Source: Flavobacteriaceae bacterium UBA7446
GTDB taxonomy: Bacteria > Bacteroidota > Bacteroidia > Flavobacteriales > Flavobacteriaceae
Direction: 5' to 3'
Assembly: GCA_002478685.1 (NCBI GenBank)
Contig: DLPY01000015.1
Span: 2,111-34,687 of the forward strand
DNA: 32,577 bases
In this document: positions 15,876-24,031 of the stretch, piece after piece
Layout: each line of letters starts with the position of its first letter
Numbering within the stretch: the stretch's first letter is position 1
Program-made: the position numbers and the translations under genes
The notes under the pieces: model-generated
Databases searched by the model: none
Told to the model about the DNA's origin: nothing
Seen by the model: the letters and a program-made list of their open reading frames with translations, nothing else

Positions 15876-17159
15876 TTATTCAGTGGAGCGAAAAATGGTT
15901 TGGCTTCTGTCTGGACCAACGGATACTATGCTGATGGGTGTTTGCAAAAAATCTTCAATAAACGCCACATATTCATTGAATGTTTTTGGCAACTCATTTG
16001 CTTTACACATACGTGTCAAATCTTCGCTCCAGCCTGGCAAAGTAGTGTAATGTGGTATTACTTCATCGGCATTTAATGAATAGGGAAGATGTTCAATGGT
16101 TTCACCTTGATATGTGTATGCAGTACAGATTTTAAGCTCATCAAACCCAGAAAGTACATCGCCTTTCATCATCATAAGCTGGGTAACTCCATTGATTTCC
16201 ACTGCGTATTTTAAGGCAACTAAATCAAGCCAACCACAACGTCTTGGTCTACCTGTAGTAGCACCAAATTCATTTCCAACACGACCTATGGTTTCGCCTA
16301 TTCCGTCAAATAGCTCGGTTGGGAAAGGGCCACTTCCCACTCGAGTAGTGTATGCTTTAAAAATCCCAAAAACTTCACCAATTTTATTTGGAGCAATTCC
16401 TAATCCGTTACATGCACCGGCAGCAGTTGTATTGGATGAAGTTACAAAAGGATAGGTGCCAAAATCGATATCCAGCAGAGATCCTTGTGCGCCCTCTGCC
16501 AAAACTTGTTGCTTGTTTTGTTGCGCAACTCGTAGGTATTCTTCGCTGTCAACAAAAGAAACCGCTGATTTCAAATATGCTACGGCTTCAAAGAAAGCCG
16601 CTTCCAAATCGTCTATAGAAAACTCTAATGATACTTTCATATTGTCAATCATGGCAAGGTGCTTATCACGTAAAAGCGCATATTTTCCTTTCCATGTTGA
16701 AAGTTCAATATCGCCGATACGAATTCCATTTCTCCCTGTTTTGTCCATGTAAGTTGGACCAATTCCCTTTAGTGTTGAACCAATTTTGGCTTTTCCTTTT
16801 GCCATTTCAGAGGCTGCGTCCAATAAGCGATGTGTCGGTAAAATCAGGTGCGCCTTTCTTGATACCAACAACGACTCACGGATGTTGATATCAAAAGGAG
16901 CTAACTTTTTCAATTCTTTCTTAAAAATCACAGGGTCAATCACAACACCGTTTCCAACCAAATTGATGGCCTTTGGATGAAAAATTCCCGAAGGAATGGT
17001 GTGTAAAATGTGTTTTATTCCTTCAAATTCTAGAGTGTGTCCTGCATTGGGTCCGCCTTGAAAACGTGCAATGATATCGTACTTTTTAGCAAGTACATCA
17101 ACAATTTTGCCTTTTCCTTCGTCGCCCCACTGTAAGCCCAAGAGTAAGTCAATGGCCAT
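15876..17159 (-). CDS. purA: Adenylosuccinate synthetase
   Basis: Joins IMP and aspartate with GTP to make adenylosuccinate, the first committed step to AMP. At 427 aa it is full length. The N-terminus has the GTP/IMP loop GLQWGDEGKGKIVDVLA with the catalytic Asp13 (GDEGKGK, residues 12-18) and NAGHTL with the catalytic His. Further motifs: GIGPTYMDKTGRNGIR, AEGAQGSLLDIDFGTYPFVT, TTRVGSGPFPTE, GATTGRPRRCGWLD and the base-binding MKGDVLSGFDEL, ending with SVGPDRSQTI. It starts 9 bases after the Fur-family gene and is followed after 6 bases by the OstA-like gene, a tight operon. Confidence 0.98.
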   Translation of the reverse strand: MAIDLLLGLQWGDEGKGKIVDVLAKKYDIIARFQGGPNAGHTLEFEGIKHILHTIPSGIFHPKAINLVGNGVVIDPVIFKKELKKLAPFDINIRESLLVSRKAHLILPTHRLLDAASEMAKGKAKIGSTLKGIGPTYMDKTGRNGIRIGDIELSTWKGKYALLRDKHLAMIDNMKVSLEFSIDDLEAAFFEAVAYLKSAVSFVDSEEYLRVAQQNKQQVLAEGAQGSLLDIDFGTYPFVTSSNTTAAGACNGLGIAPNKIGEVFGIFKAYTTRVGSGPFPTELFDGIGETIGRVGNEFGATTGRPRRCGWLDLVALKYAVEINGVTQLMMMKGDVLSGFDELKICTAYTYQGETIEHLPYSLNADEVIPHYTTLPGWSEDLTRMCKANELPKTFNEYVAFIEDFLQTPISIVSVGPDRSQTIFRSTE

Positions 17160-17168
17160 AAATGGTTA

Positions 17169-17606
17169 TTATTTAGTGTTTTTTTTGGTGCCATAAAAAT
17201 ACAAGGAATGAGCGTGTATATCAATATCAAAAACTTCTTCAATTGTTTTTTTTATTGCTTGAATACGAGGGTCGCAAAACTCTTTTACGTCACCGCTATC
17301 TGTTAGAATTACGTGATCGTGTTGTTTGTCAAAATATGACTTCTCATATTGCGCGTGCTGCAATCCAAATTGATGTTTGCGAACTAATCCACAAGCTAAT
17401 AAAAGCTCAATGGTGTTGTACAGTGTAGCACGACTTACACGATAATTTTTGTTTTTCATCTTAATGTAAAGTGACTCTATATCAAAATGCTCATTACTTA
17501 AGTAAATTTCTTCTAAAATGGCAAAGCGTTCTGGAGTTTTTCGATGTCCGTTGATGTCCAAAAATTGGACAAAAACACTCTTGACTATTTCAAATTTGTT
17601 TTCCAT
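17169..17606 (-). CDS. Fur-family transcriptional regulator lacking CxxC zinc cysteines (145 aa)
   Basis: A winged-helix metalloregulator by fold. The DNA-recognition part RVSRATLYNTIELLLACGLV (residues 56-75) is canonical Fur, followed by the dimerisation domain with QHDHVILTDSGDVKEFCDPR (95-114). The usual structural-zinc cysteines are absent: where most Fur proteins read C-x2-C-G-x-V the sequence is LTDSGDV, and the C-terminal second CxxC is missing (ending HSLYFYGTKKNTK). Regulatory ligands His/Asp of HDH (96-98) are present, with H40, H84, H131 and H133 also available. It is first in an operon with purA, suggesting a role other than classical iron uptake, or simple co-expression. A TATCTTTG box lies 18 bases upstream. 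Confidence 0.88.
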   Translation of the reverse strand: MENKFEIVKSVFVQFLDINGHRKTPERFAILEEIYLSNEHFDIESLYIKMKNKNYRVSRATLYNTIELLLACGLVRKHQFGLQHAQYEKSYFDKQHDHVILTDSGDVKEFCDPRIQAIKKTIEEVFDIDIHAHSLYFYGTKKNTK

Positions 17607-17624
17607 TTAGATAGACCCAAAAAA

Positions 17625-17632
17625 CAAAGATA
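17625..17632 (-). promoter_or_regulatory. -7 box TATCTTTG for fur-like/purA operon
   Basis: Exact TAnnTTTG match 18 bases upstream of the ATG at 17606, in the 37-base gap after the RelA/SpoT gene. No TTTG at the -33 position. Confidence 0.42.
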
Positions 17633-17643
17633 CGCAACCGATT

Positions 17644-19845
17644 TTAATCCCTTACTACTTTATCGATTCCCGAAACTTTTTCTAGTTTTTTAATGAGTAC
17701 ATACAATGTTGAAGCATGGCGCACATGAAGCTTGATGTCGCCAGTAAATGTGCCGTTTTCAGTGTCAAAATGAATTTGAGTTATATCAACATTGTGTGCA
17801 TTTGAAATTAAATTAGTTACTTCGTTTACGAGCCCCAATCGGTCTAAACCTGAAAGCCGTATACTTCCCGTAAAGAAACCTTTAGATGAATCAACCCACT
17901 TAGCGCTCATAATTCTGTAACCGTAGTTGGAATGCAAGCTAATGGCATTTGGACATTCGTTTTTGTGTACTTTTACGCCTTCATTGATAGAAACAAAACC
18001 AAATACTTCATCTCCAGCTATAGGATTACAACAAGGGCTAAGCGTGTATTCAAGGGTTTCTTGATTGTTACCAAAAACCAGCATGTCATAAAATGATAAA
18101 ATTTGAGCGTTGTCTAATGTTTGTTGTTTGGGTTTGTCTGATGGCCTGCGTCTGAACAATTGATAAAAACGATTGTTCTCTTCAGAGGCAAACTTTTTTA
18201 GCATTTTGTTATCAATCGTTCCAATACCGATACGGTAATACAAATCCAAACTAGTTTTAAGTTTGAAATACGAAACCATTGCGTTAATGATACGGTCATT
18301 AAATTTAAATTTCATTTGACGCAATTTTCGCCGTAATAGCTCTTTACCTTCGTTGGCAATTTCACGCTCCTCTGTTCTTAGTGCGGTTCTAATTGCAGAA
18401 CGAGCTTTTGAGGTAATCACAAAATCAAGCCAATTTGCGTTGGGTTTTGTGGTTTCGGATGTGATAATTTCAACTTGATCACCACTGTTGAGCTCAAAAT
18501 TTAACGGAACAATTTTACCATTTACTCGCGCACCTCGTGTCTTTTTACCCACTTCACTGTGTATCGAAAACGCAAAATCAACGGGCGTGGCTCTTTTAGG
18601 TAGTGATTTTAAATCTCCTTTTGGCGTAAAAACAAAAATCTCGCTGGCGTATAAGTTTAGCTTAAATTCTTTAACAAAATCAACTGCGTCTGCGTCTTGT
18701 GATTCCAACACCTCACGTAACCTATTTAGCCAAAGCTCCATACCGCCTTCGTCCTGTTTTCCATGCTTGTATTTAAAATGTGCAGCATAGCCTTTCTCGG
18801 CAATTTCATGCATGCGTTCCGAACGAATTTGCACCTCTACCCACTTACTACCTGGCCCGACTACGGTAATATGAAGCGCTTCGTAGCCTGTAGATTTAGG
18901 CGATGAAATCCAATCGCGAAGGCGGGTGGGATTAGGCTGGAAATGATCAGTCAAAATTGAATAAATTTTCCAAGCTAAAAACTTTTCTTGTTTTGGTGTT
19001 GATGAATAAATAATGCGTACCGCAAAATGGTCAAAAACCTCTTCAAACTTTTTGTTTTTAAGCTGCATTTTTTTGCGTATCGAAAAAATACTTTTGAATC
19101 TTCCTTCTGTTTTAAACCTTATGCGTTCTTTGGTCAGGTGACTTTGGAGTTGATCTGTAAAACTTTTGATGTAATTTAATCGTTCTTCCTCACTTACTTT
19201 AATTTTTTGCTCAATGTCTGAATAAACTTCAGGCTCGGTGTACTTGAGCGCCAGATCTTCCAGTTGGGTTTTGATATTATACATGCCAATTCTGTGTGCT
19301 AATGGCGCATAGATATAAAGCGTTTCTGAGGCTATGCGTACTTGCTTTTCTTCAGGTATTGCTGCAAGTGTCATCATGTTGTGCAAGCGATCTGCAATTT
19401 TGATAAGAATAACCCGAACGTCATCGTTCATGGTTAGTAACATTTTTTTGAAGTTTTCTGCCTGAACCGAAACTCGTTTGTCCTTGCTCAGTTTTGAAAT
19501 TTTGGTAAGCCCATCTACAATTTTGGCAACTGTTTCGCCAAACATGAGTTCAATATCATCGAGGGTTAACGAAGTGTCTTCAACCACGTCGTGCAATAGT
19601 GCCGCAACAATAGACGTTGCGCCAAGTCCAATTTGATCGGCTACAATTTGTGCCACAGCAATTGGGTGTAAAATATACGGTTCACCACTTTTTCTCCGTT
19701 GGTCTTTATGCGCATCAACAGCGGTTTCAAAAGCCAGTCTAATCAATTTTTTATCTGCTGAAGACAATGACAAATACGTATTGCGCAGCAAGTTTTTATA
19801 CTCCTGCGCAATAATTGTATTTTCCTTGGCTTCTTTCGTCTGCAT
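17644..19845 (-). CDS. rel: Bifunctional (p)ppGpp synthetase/hydrolase (RelA/SpoT family)
   Basis: Makes and degrades the stringent-response alarmone. At 733 aa it is a full-length long RSH protein. The HD hydrolase domain is intact (EPYILHPIAVAQIVAD, LLHDVVEDTSL with the HD pair, RLHNMMTL). The synthetase domain has GRFKSIFSIRKKM, FDHFAVRII, RDWISSPKSTGYEALHITV, VEVQIRSERMHEIAEKGYAA and HFKYKHG. The TGS domain begins at IFVFTPKGDLKSLPKRATPV. A zinc-finger/linker with LSPCCNPIAGDEVFGFV follows, and a C-terminal ACT domain (SIRLSGLDRLGLVNEVTNLI). Both active sites look functional. It lies 18 bases after the RNA methyltransferase and 37 before the Fur-like gene. Confidence 0.97.
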   Translation of the reverse strand: MQTKEAKENTIIAQEYKNLLRNTYLSLSSADKKLIRLAFETAVDAHKDQRRKSGEPYILHPIAVAQIVADQIGLGATSIVAALLHDVVEDTSLTLDDIELMFGETVAKIVDGLTKISKLSKDKRVSVQAENFKKMLLTMNDDVRVILIKIADRLHNMMTLAAIPEEKQVRIASETLYIYAPLAHRIGMYNIKTQLEDLALKYTEPEVYSDIEQKIKVSEEERLNYIKSFTDQLQSHLTKERIRFKTEGRFKSIFSIRKKMQLKNKKFEEVFDHFAVRIIYSSTPKQEKFLAWKIYSILTDHFQPNPTRLRDWISSPKSTGYEALHITVVGPGSKWVEVQIRSERMHEIAEKGYAAHFKYKHGKQDEGGMELWLNRLREVLESQDADAVDFVKEFKLNLYASEIFVFTPKGDLKSLPKRATPVDFAFSIHSEVGKKTRGARVNGKIVPLNFELNSGDQVEIITSETTKPNANWLDFVITSKARSAIRTALRTEEREIANEGKELLRRKLRQMKFKFNDRIINAMVSYFKLKTSLDLYYRIGIGTIDNKMLKKFASEENNRFYQLFRRRPSDKPKQQTLDNAQILSFYDMLVFGNNQETLEYTLSPCCNPIAGDEVFGFVSINEGVKVHKNECPNAISLHSNYGYRIMSAKWVDSSKGFFTGSIRLSGLDRLGLVNEVTNLISNAHNVDITQIHFDTENGTFTGDIKLHVRHASTLYVLIKKLEKVSGIDKVVRD

Positions 19846-19863
19846 CTGTTAAAGATACAAAAA

Positions 19864-20664
19864 TTAGCTACTCCGCTGACGAATTACCTCATAAGTCAAA
19901 ATCGCCGTTGCAACAGAAACGTTGAGCGAGTCCACATTCCCAAACATAGGAATGTTAATAGCAGTAATTCCATGCTTATACCAAAAAGGACTTAAACCTT
20001 TTGCTTCGCTACCCATGACAAAAGCTGTGGGTTGTCTATAGTCTAAATGGCCATAGTCTATACTGTTTTGGAGTGATGCCGCATATGTGTTTATATTGTT
20101 TTTAATTAGAAAATCGTATGCCTCCTTGTTGGAACAGACAAAAATTGGTACTGAAAAAAAAGCACCAACGCTGGATCGAATCACATTTGGATTGTATATG
20201 TCTGTGCGTTGTTCGGTAATGATTATTGAGTCAATACCAGAGGCGTCGCCAGTCCTTAAAATTGCGCCAAGATTACCGGGTTTTTCAATAGATTCTAAAA
20301 CAACAATAATGGGGTTTTTACTTTTTGGCTGCCATGAATCCAAGGAGTGATTTTTGTGACTTAAAACCCCAATAATACCTTCGGTATTTTCCCGAACAAC
20401 TAGTTTTTGATAAACTGTTAATGAAACCGATGTAAGATTGATACTTTTATCAAATTGTAGAACCCAAGTTAAAAAATCAGATTCTTTAAAGATTTCAGGA
20501 CACCAAAAAAGGGCGTTAATAGTATAGTCAGATACGCTTGCTATATGTAACTCTCGCCTTCCTTCCACCACGAACTGCTGTTTTTCAGTCCGTTTTTTGG
20601 CTTTTGACTGTAACGAAATGAGTTCTTTAATGACGTTGTTTTGGGTACTCGAGATATGGTTCAT
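19864..20664 (-). CDS. TrmH/SpoU-family RNA 2'-O-methyltransferase (266 aa)
   Basis: An SPOUT-class methyltransferase with an N-terminal RNA-binding substrate domain (KAKKRTEKQQFVVEGRREL, typical of the L30e-like SpoU_sub_bind fold). The catalytic knot motifs are intact: motif 1 KPGNLGAILRTGDASGIDSI with the catalytic Arg, RSSVGAFFSVP, motif 2 FVMGSEAKGLS, and motif 3 IPMFGNVDSLNVSVATAI. The length suits rRNA methyltransferases of the RlmB/TsnR type, but the exact 23S position cannot be told from sequence. It is the upstream gene of the pair with rel (18-base gap) and diverges from the LytTR regulator. Confidence 0.93.
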   Translation of the reverse strand: MNHISSTQNNVIKELISLQSKAKKRTEKQQFVVEGRRELHIASVSDYTINALFWCPEIFKESDFLTWVLQFDKSINLTSVSLTVYQKLVVRENTEGIIGVLSHKNHSLDSWQPKSKNPIIVVLESIEKPGNLGAILRTGDASGIDSIIITEQRTDIYNPNVIRSSVGAFFSVPIFVCSNKEAYDFLIKNNINTYAASLQNSIDYGHLDYRQPTAFVMGSEAKGLSPFWYKHGITAINIPMFGNVDSLNVSVATAILTYEVIRQRSS

Positions 20665-20703
20665 TTAAGTAAAAAATTGCGATTATTTAAACTTTAACAA
20701 ATT

Positions 20704-20742
20704 AACAATTGTTGGCAACACTTAAAAAATGTTATACTTTTA
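20704..20742 (+). promoter_or_regulatory. Promoter and palindrome upstream of LytTR regulator
   Basis: TTG (20712-20714) and TACTTTTA (20735-20742) are 20 bases apart, close to the Bacteroidota TTTG-N19-TAnnTTTG pattern. A perfect 10-base palindrome AACAATTGTT (20704-20713) abuts the -33 element and may be an operator. Confidence 0.4.
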
Positions 20743-20766
20743 ACATCAATAAAAACTAAACATAAA

Positions 20767-21555
20767 TTGCTAACTGCAGTAATTGTTGATGACGAGGCAC
20801 GCAATATCGCACTTTTCTCTTATTACTTAGAAAAGTATTGCCCAAATATTAATCTTGAGGCGTCTTTTTCAAAAAAAAAGAACGCCATTAAATATTTGAT
20901 ATCTAATAAACCTGATATTTTATTTTTAGATATTGTACTTGATGAAGGTAGTGGATTCGATATTTTAGATGAAGTTGGCTATCACGATATGCAAGTGGTG
21001 ATGTGTACTGCGCATGACGAATTTGCGCTACGCGCCATAAGATACCAAGTGGTTGATTATTTACTAAAGCCACTTGAAATTCAAGATTTAATAGTAACGG
21101 TCAATAAAATTGAGAAGAAACTGCAAAGCACTAAAGACAAACAGGTTTTTGATGCTAATTTGTTGACACAATTCAAAGCTGTAAAAAGAGGTCCATCCGA
21201 GCGTTTTACATTTTCAGATAGGTTTTCAATTGATTTTGTTTCAGTAGATGATATTATTTGTGTTGAAACACATAAGGGAAAAGAGAAAACGGAAGTTGTG
21301 CTTAAAGAACATGGGAAAAATGATTATTTGCTCGTAAACATGTCTCTTCTTGAGATAGAAAAAAAATTAGCGCCTACAAATACTTTTTTCCGAGTTAGTA
21401 GAACCGCTTTGGTTTCTATTAACGAAATTAAATCCATTTTGCGAAATGTGAAATACACGGTAATACTTTCAAACGAAAAGAAGCTATATATTTCCAGAAA
21501 AGGATATCACGAACTCATTGAGTTCATTGAAAAAGCCTACGAAACCAAGGCTTAA
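20767..21555 (+). CDS. LytTR-family response regulator (262 aa, TTG start)
   Basis: A DNA-binding response regulator. Residues 1-115 form a CheY-type receiver with the acidic pair in VIVDDEARN (D8, D9), the phospho-acceptor D55 in ILFLDIVLD, T81 and K101 (LLKPLE). Residues about 155-257 form a LytTR domain (DRFSIDFVSVDDIICVET, TFFRVSRTALVSINEI, KKLYISRKGYHELIEF). No histidine kinase is next to it, so its partner is elsewhere. No in-frame ATG fits: the reading frame's first suitable codon is TTG at 20767, which gives MLTAVIVDDE, the expected N-terminus. It is divergent from the RNA methyltransferase and 38 bases before the ornithine aminotransferase start. Confidence 0.93.
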   Translation: MLTAVIVDDEARNIALFSYYLEKYCPNINLEASFSKKKNAIKYLISNKPDILFLDIVLDEGSGFDILDEVGYHDMQVVMCTAHDEFALRAIRYQVVDYLLKPLEIQDLIVTVNKIEKKLQSTKDKQVFDANLLTQFKAVKRGPSERFTFSDRFSIDFVSVDDIICVETHKGKEKTEVVLKEHGKNDYLLVNMSLLEIEKKLAPTNTFFRVSRTALVSINEIKSILRNVKYTVILSNEKKLYISRKGYHELIEFIEKAYETKA

Positions 21556-21579
21556 CTTTTTTATTGGCTAAGACTTTAG

Positions 21580-21587
21580 TACTTTTG
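21580..21587 (+). promoter_or_regulatory. -7 box TACTTTTG for rocD
   Basis: Exact TAnnTTTG match 6 bases before the ATG at 21594. It lies inside the extra coding length implied by the upstream TTG at 21564 and so favours the shorter start. No distinct -33 TTTG. Confidence 0.48.
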
Positions 21588-21593
21588 ATTGGT

Positions 21594-22877
21594 ATGGCAA
21601 CGAAAACGTTACTTACGGATCAATTCATTGATTTAGAACAGCGTCACGGTGCACATAATTATCATCCGCTGCCTGTAGTTTTAGATAGAGGTGAAGGGGT
21701 GTATCTGTGGGACGTAGAAGGTAAAAAATATTTTGATTTTTTATCAGCGTATTCTGCGGTAAATCAAGGGCATTGTCACCCAAGAATTGTGCAAGCACTA
21801 CAAGAACAATCGCAGCAATTATGTTTAACATCACGCGCGTTTCACAACAGCGTATTTGGTCCTTTTTCAGCATTTATAACGGAGTATTTCGGATTTGACA
21901 AAATCCTTCCAATGAACTCAGGCGCAGAAGCTGTAGAAACCGCCATTAAAATTTCTAGAAAATGGGGTGTGCAAAAAAAAGGAATCCCACAAGAGCAAGC
22001 TCAAATTGTGGTTTGTCATAATAATTTTCATGGCAGAACCACAACCATTATCTCATTTTCTGATGATCAAGTAGCGAAAAAGGATTTTGGTCCATATACA
22101 CCTGGATTTATCTCTATTCCACACAATGATATTGAAGCTCTTCAAGATACTTTTGCCTCCAATCATAATATTGTGGGCTTTCTTGTAGAACCAATTCAAG
22201 GGGAGGCTGGAATTTTTACCCCAGATGATACTTATTTGCGAACTGTCCAGCAGCTGTGTAATGAACATGAAATACTTTTTATTGCAGATGAAATTCAAAC
22301 AGGAATTGCCCGTACAGGGTCATTATTAGCAGTTTGTGGAAATTGCAGTTGTGAGGCCTCATGTTTACGCCAGCCTGATACGTTTGCTGCTCCAGACGTT
22401 TTGATTTTAGGTAAAGCCCTCAGTGGAGGTGTTTATCCTGTTTCTGCAGTTTTAGCAAATAATGAGGTTATGGATGTTATTCAGCCTGGTGAACATGGAA
22501 GCACGTTTGGCGGAAATCCCATAGCAGCAGCTGTTACTACTGCAGCATTGAATGTTGTTAAAGATGAAAATCTTGCCCAAAATGCGCGAAAACTAGGACA
22601 GCTTTTCCGTGATTTGATGAACGACTATATCAAAACGAGTAAGATTGTAAATCTTATTCGTGGAAAAGGACTATTGAACGCTATAGTCATCAATGACACA
22701 CCCGACAGTGAAACCGCATGGAATATTTGCGTAAAACTTAAAGAAAACGGGTTACTTGCTAAACCTACGCATGGAAACATCATTCGTTTTGCACCACCAC
22801 TTGTAATGTCTGAAGACGAGCTAATAGCTTGTGTAGACATTATTACTAAAACACTCCAAACCTTTGAGCCAAACTAA
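21594..22877 (+). CDS. rocD: Ornithine--oxo-acid aminotransferase
   Basis: Converts ornithine and 2-oxoglutarate to glutamate-5-semialdehyde and glutamate in arginine/ornithine breakdown and proline supply. It begins at MATKTLLTDQFIDLEQRHGA (ATG 21594), giving 427 aa. Family motifs: HNYHPLPVVLDRGEGVYLWD, YSAVNQGHCHPRI, MNSGAEAVETAIK, NFHGRTTTIISFS, VEPIQGEAGI, FIADEIQTGIARTG and LGKALSGGVYPVSAV with the Schiff-base lysine K274. Between them sits a four-cysteine cluster, CGNCSCEASC (C248, C251, C253, C257), not present in most class III aminotransferases. It is followed after 5 bases by a cysteine desulfurase gene. Confidence 0.95.
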   Translation: MATKTLLTDQFIDLEQRHGAHNYHPLPVVLDRGEGVYLWDVEGKKYFDFLSAYSAVNQGHCHPRIVQALQEQSQQLCLTSRAFHNSVFGPFSAFITEYFGFDKILPMNSGAEAVETAIKISRKWGVQKKGIPQEQAQIVVCHNNFHGRTTTIISFSDDQVAKKDFGPYTPGFISIPHNDIEALQDTFASNHNIVGFLVEPIQGEAGIFTPDDTYLRTVQQLCNEHEILFIADEIQTGIARTGSLLAVCGNCSCEASCLRQPDTFAAPDVLILGKALSGGVYPVSAVLANNEVMDVIQPGEHGSTFGGNPIAAAVTTAALNVVKDENLAQNARKLGQLFRDLMNDYIKTSKIVNLIRGKGLLNAIVINDTPDSETAWNICVKLKENGLLAKPTHGNIIRFAPPLVMSEDELIACVDIITKTLQTFEPN

Positions 22878-22882
22878 AACAT

Positions 22883-24031
22883 ATGGAACTAATCTATCTA
22901 GATAATGCCGCAACCACCCCTATCTTTCCTGACGTAATAGATGCAATGCATCAAACCATGAAAGAACATTTTGGAAATCCGTCGTCTGTTCATGCAGCAG
23001 GTCGTTCGGCAAAAGCTAAAGTTGAATCAGCGCGAAAATATATAGCTGGTCAACTAGGCACACTCCCCAAAGAAATCATTTTCACTTCTGGCGGAACAGA
23101 AGGAGACAATACCGTTTTACAGTGTGCAGTCCATCATTTGGGAATCAAGCATATAATTAGTTCTCCAATTGAGCATCATGCAGTTTTACATCCTTTAGAA
23201 CACCTTGAAGCACAGGGTTTTATTACCCTTCACATGGTAAAAGTGTTGTCAAACGGACTTCCTGATATGAGTGATTTGGAACGATTGCTCTCCGACATCC
23301 CAGCCAATAAATTGGTGAGTTTAATGCATATAAACAATGAGGTAGGAACTGTTTTGGATATAGAAGAAGTAGGTAATCTTTGTAGGAAGTATGAGGCACT
23401 TTTTCATTCCGATACGGTTCAATCGATTGGACATTTTCCAATGCGATTAGGTGAATTGCCCATTGATTTTGCAGTAGCAGCAGCACATAAATTTCACGGA
23501 CCAAAAGGAGTTGGATTTTTGTATGTGCGAAAACAAACTGGTCTAGGCGCTTTGCTTTTGGGTGGTGCACAAGAACGGGGTATGCGAGCAGGAACGGAAC
23601 CGGTGCACAATATTGTAGGAATGGAAATGGCGTTACGTTTATGTTATGAAACCATGGAAGCAGATACGGATAAGCTCAAGGCACTAAAAACATATTGTAT
23701 AGAAAAACTTCAAAACGCGTTACCTGGAACAGCATTTAACGGTGCTTGCAGTGATTTGAATTCCAGCACGCACACCATAGTAAACGCACGCCTACCCATG
23801 AATGAAAAAAAGGCGCAATTGCTTGCCTTCCATCTAGACTTACAAGGCATCTGCTGTTCTAAGGGAAGTGCATGTCAGTCGGGGAGTGAATCTGGGTCGC
23901 ATGTTTTGAATGTATTGCTTACTCCTGAGGAGAATATACGACCATCGCTTAGAATTTCTTTTTCTCCTGAAAACACCAAGGCAGAGATAGAAAAGTTGGT
24001 TGATATTTTGGAAGCTTATGTCAACAGTTAA
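22883..24031 (+). CDS. Cysteine desulfurase (NifS/IscS family, 382 aa)
   Basis: PLP enzyme that releases sulfur from cysteine as an enzyme-bound persulfide for Fe-S clusters or tRNA thiolation. Motifs: LDNAATTPIFPDV and NPSSVHAAGR at the N-terminus, FTSGGTEGDN (PLP phosphate), NNEVGTVLDI, FHSDTVQSIGH with the PLP Asp, AAAHKFHGPKGVGFLYVR with Schiff-base K203, ERGMRAGTEP, and GICCSKGSACQSGS carrying the catalytic C331. The catalytic Cys sits in a long loop, as in group I (NifS/IscS) enzymes. No iscU or thiI gene is adjacent. It lies 5 bases after rocD, and its TAA overlaps the opposing receptor gene's stop (TTAA, 24028-24031). Confidence 0.95.
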   Translation: MELIYLDNAATTPIFPDVIDAMHQTMKEHFGNPSSVHAAGRSAKAKVESARKYIAGQLGTLPKEIIFTSGGTEGDNTVLQCAVHHLGIKHIISSPIEHHAVLHPLEHLEAQGFITLHMVKVLSNGLPDMSDLERLLSDIPANKLVSLMHINNEVGTVLDIEEVGNLCRKYEALFHSDTVQSIGHFPMRLGELPIDFAVAAAHKFHGPKGVGFLYVRKQTGLGALLLGGAQERGMRAGTEPVHNIVGMEMALRLCYETMEADTDKLKALKTYCIEKLQNALPGTAFNGACSDLNSSTHTIVNARLPMNEKKAQLLAFHLDLQGICCSKGSACQSGSESGSHVLNVLLTPEENIRPSLRISFSPENTKAEIEKLVDILEAYVNS

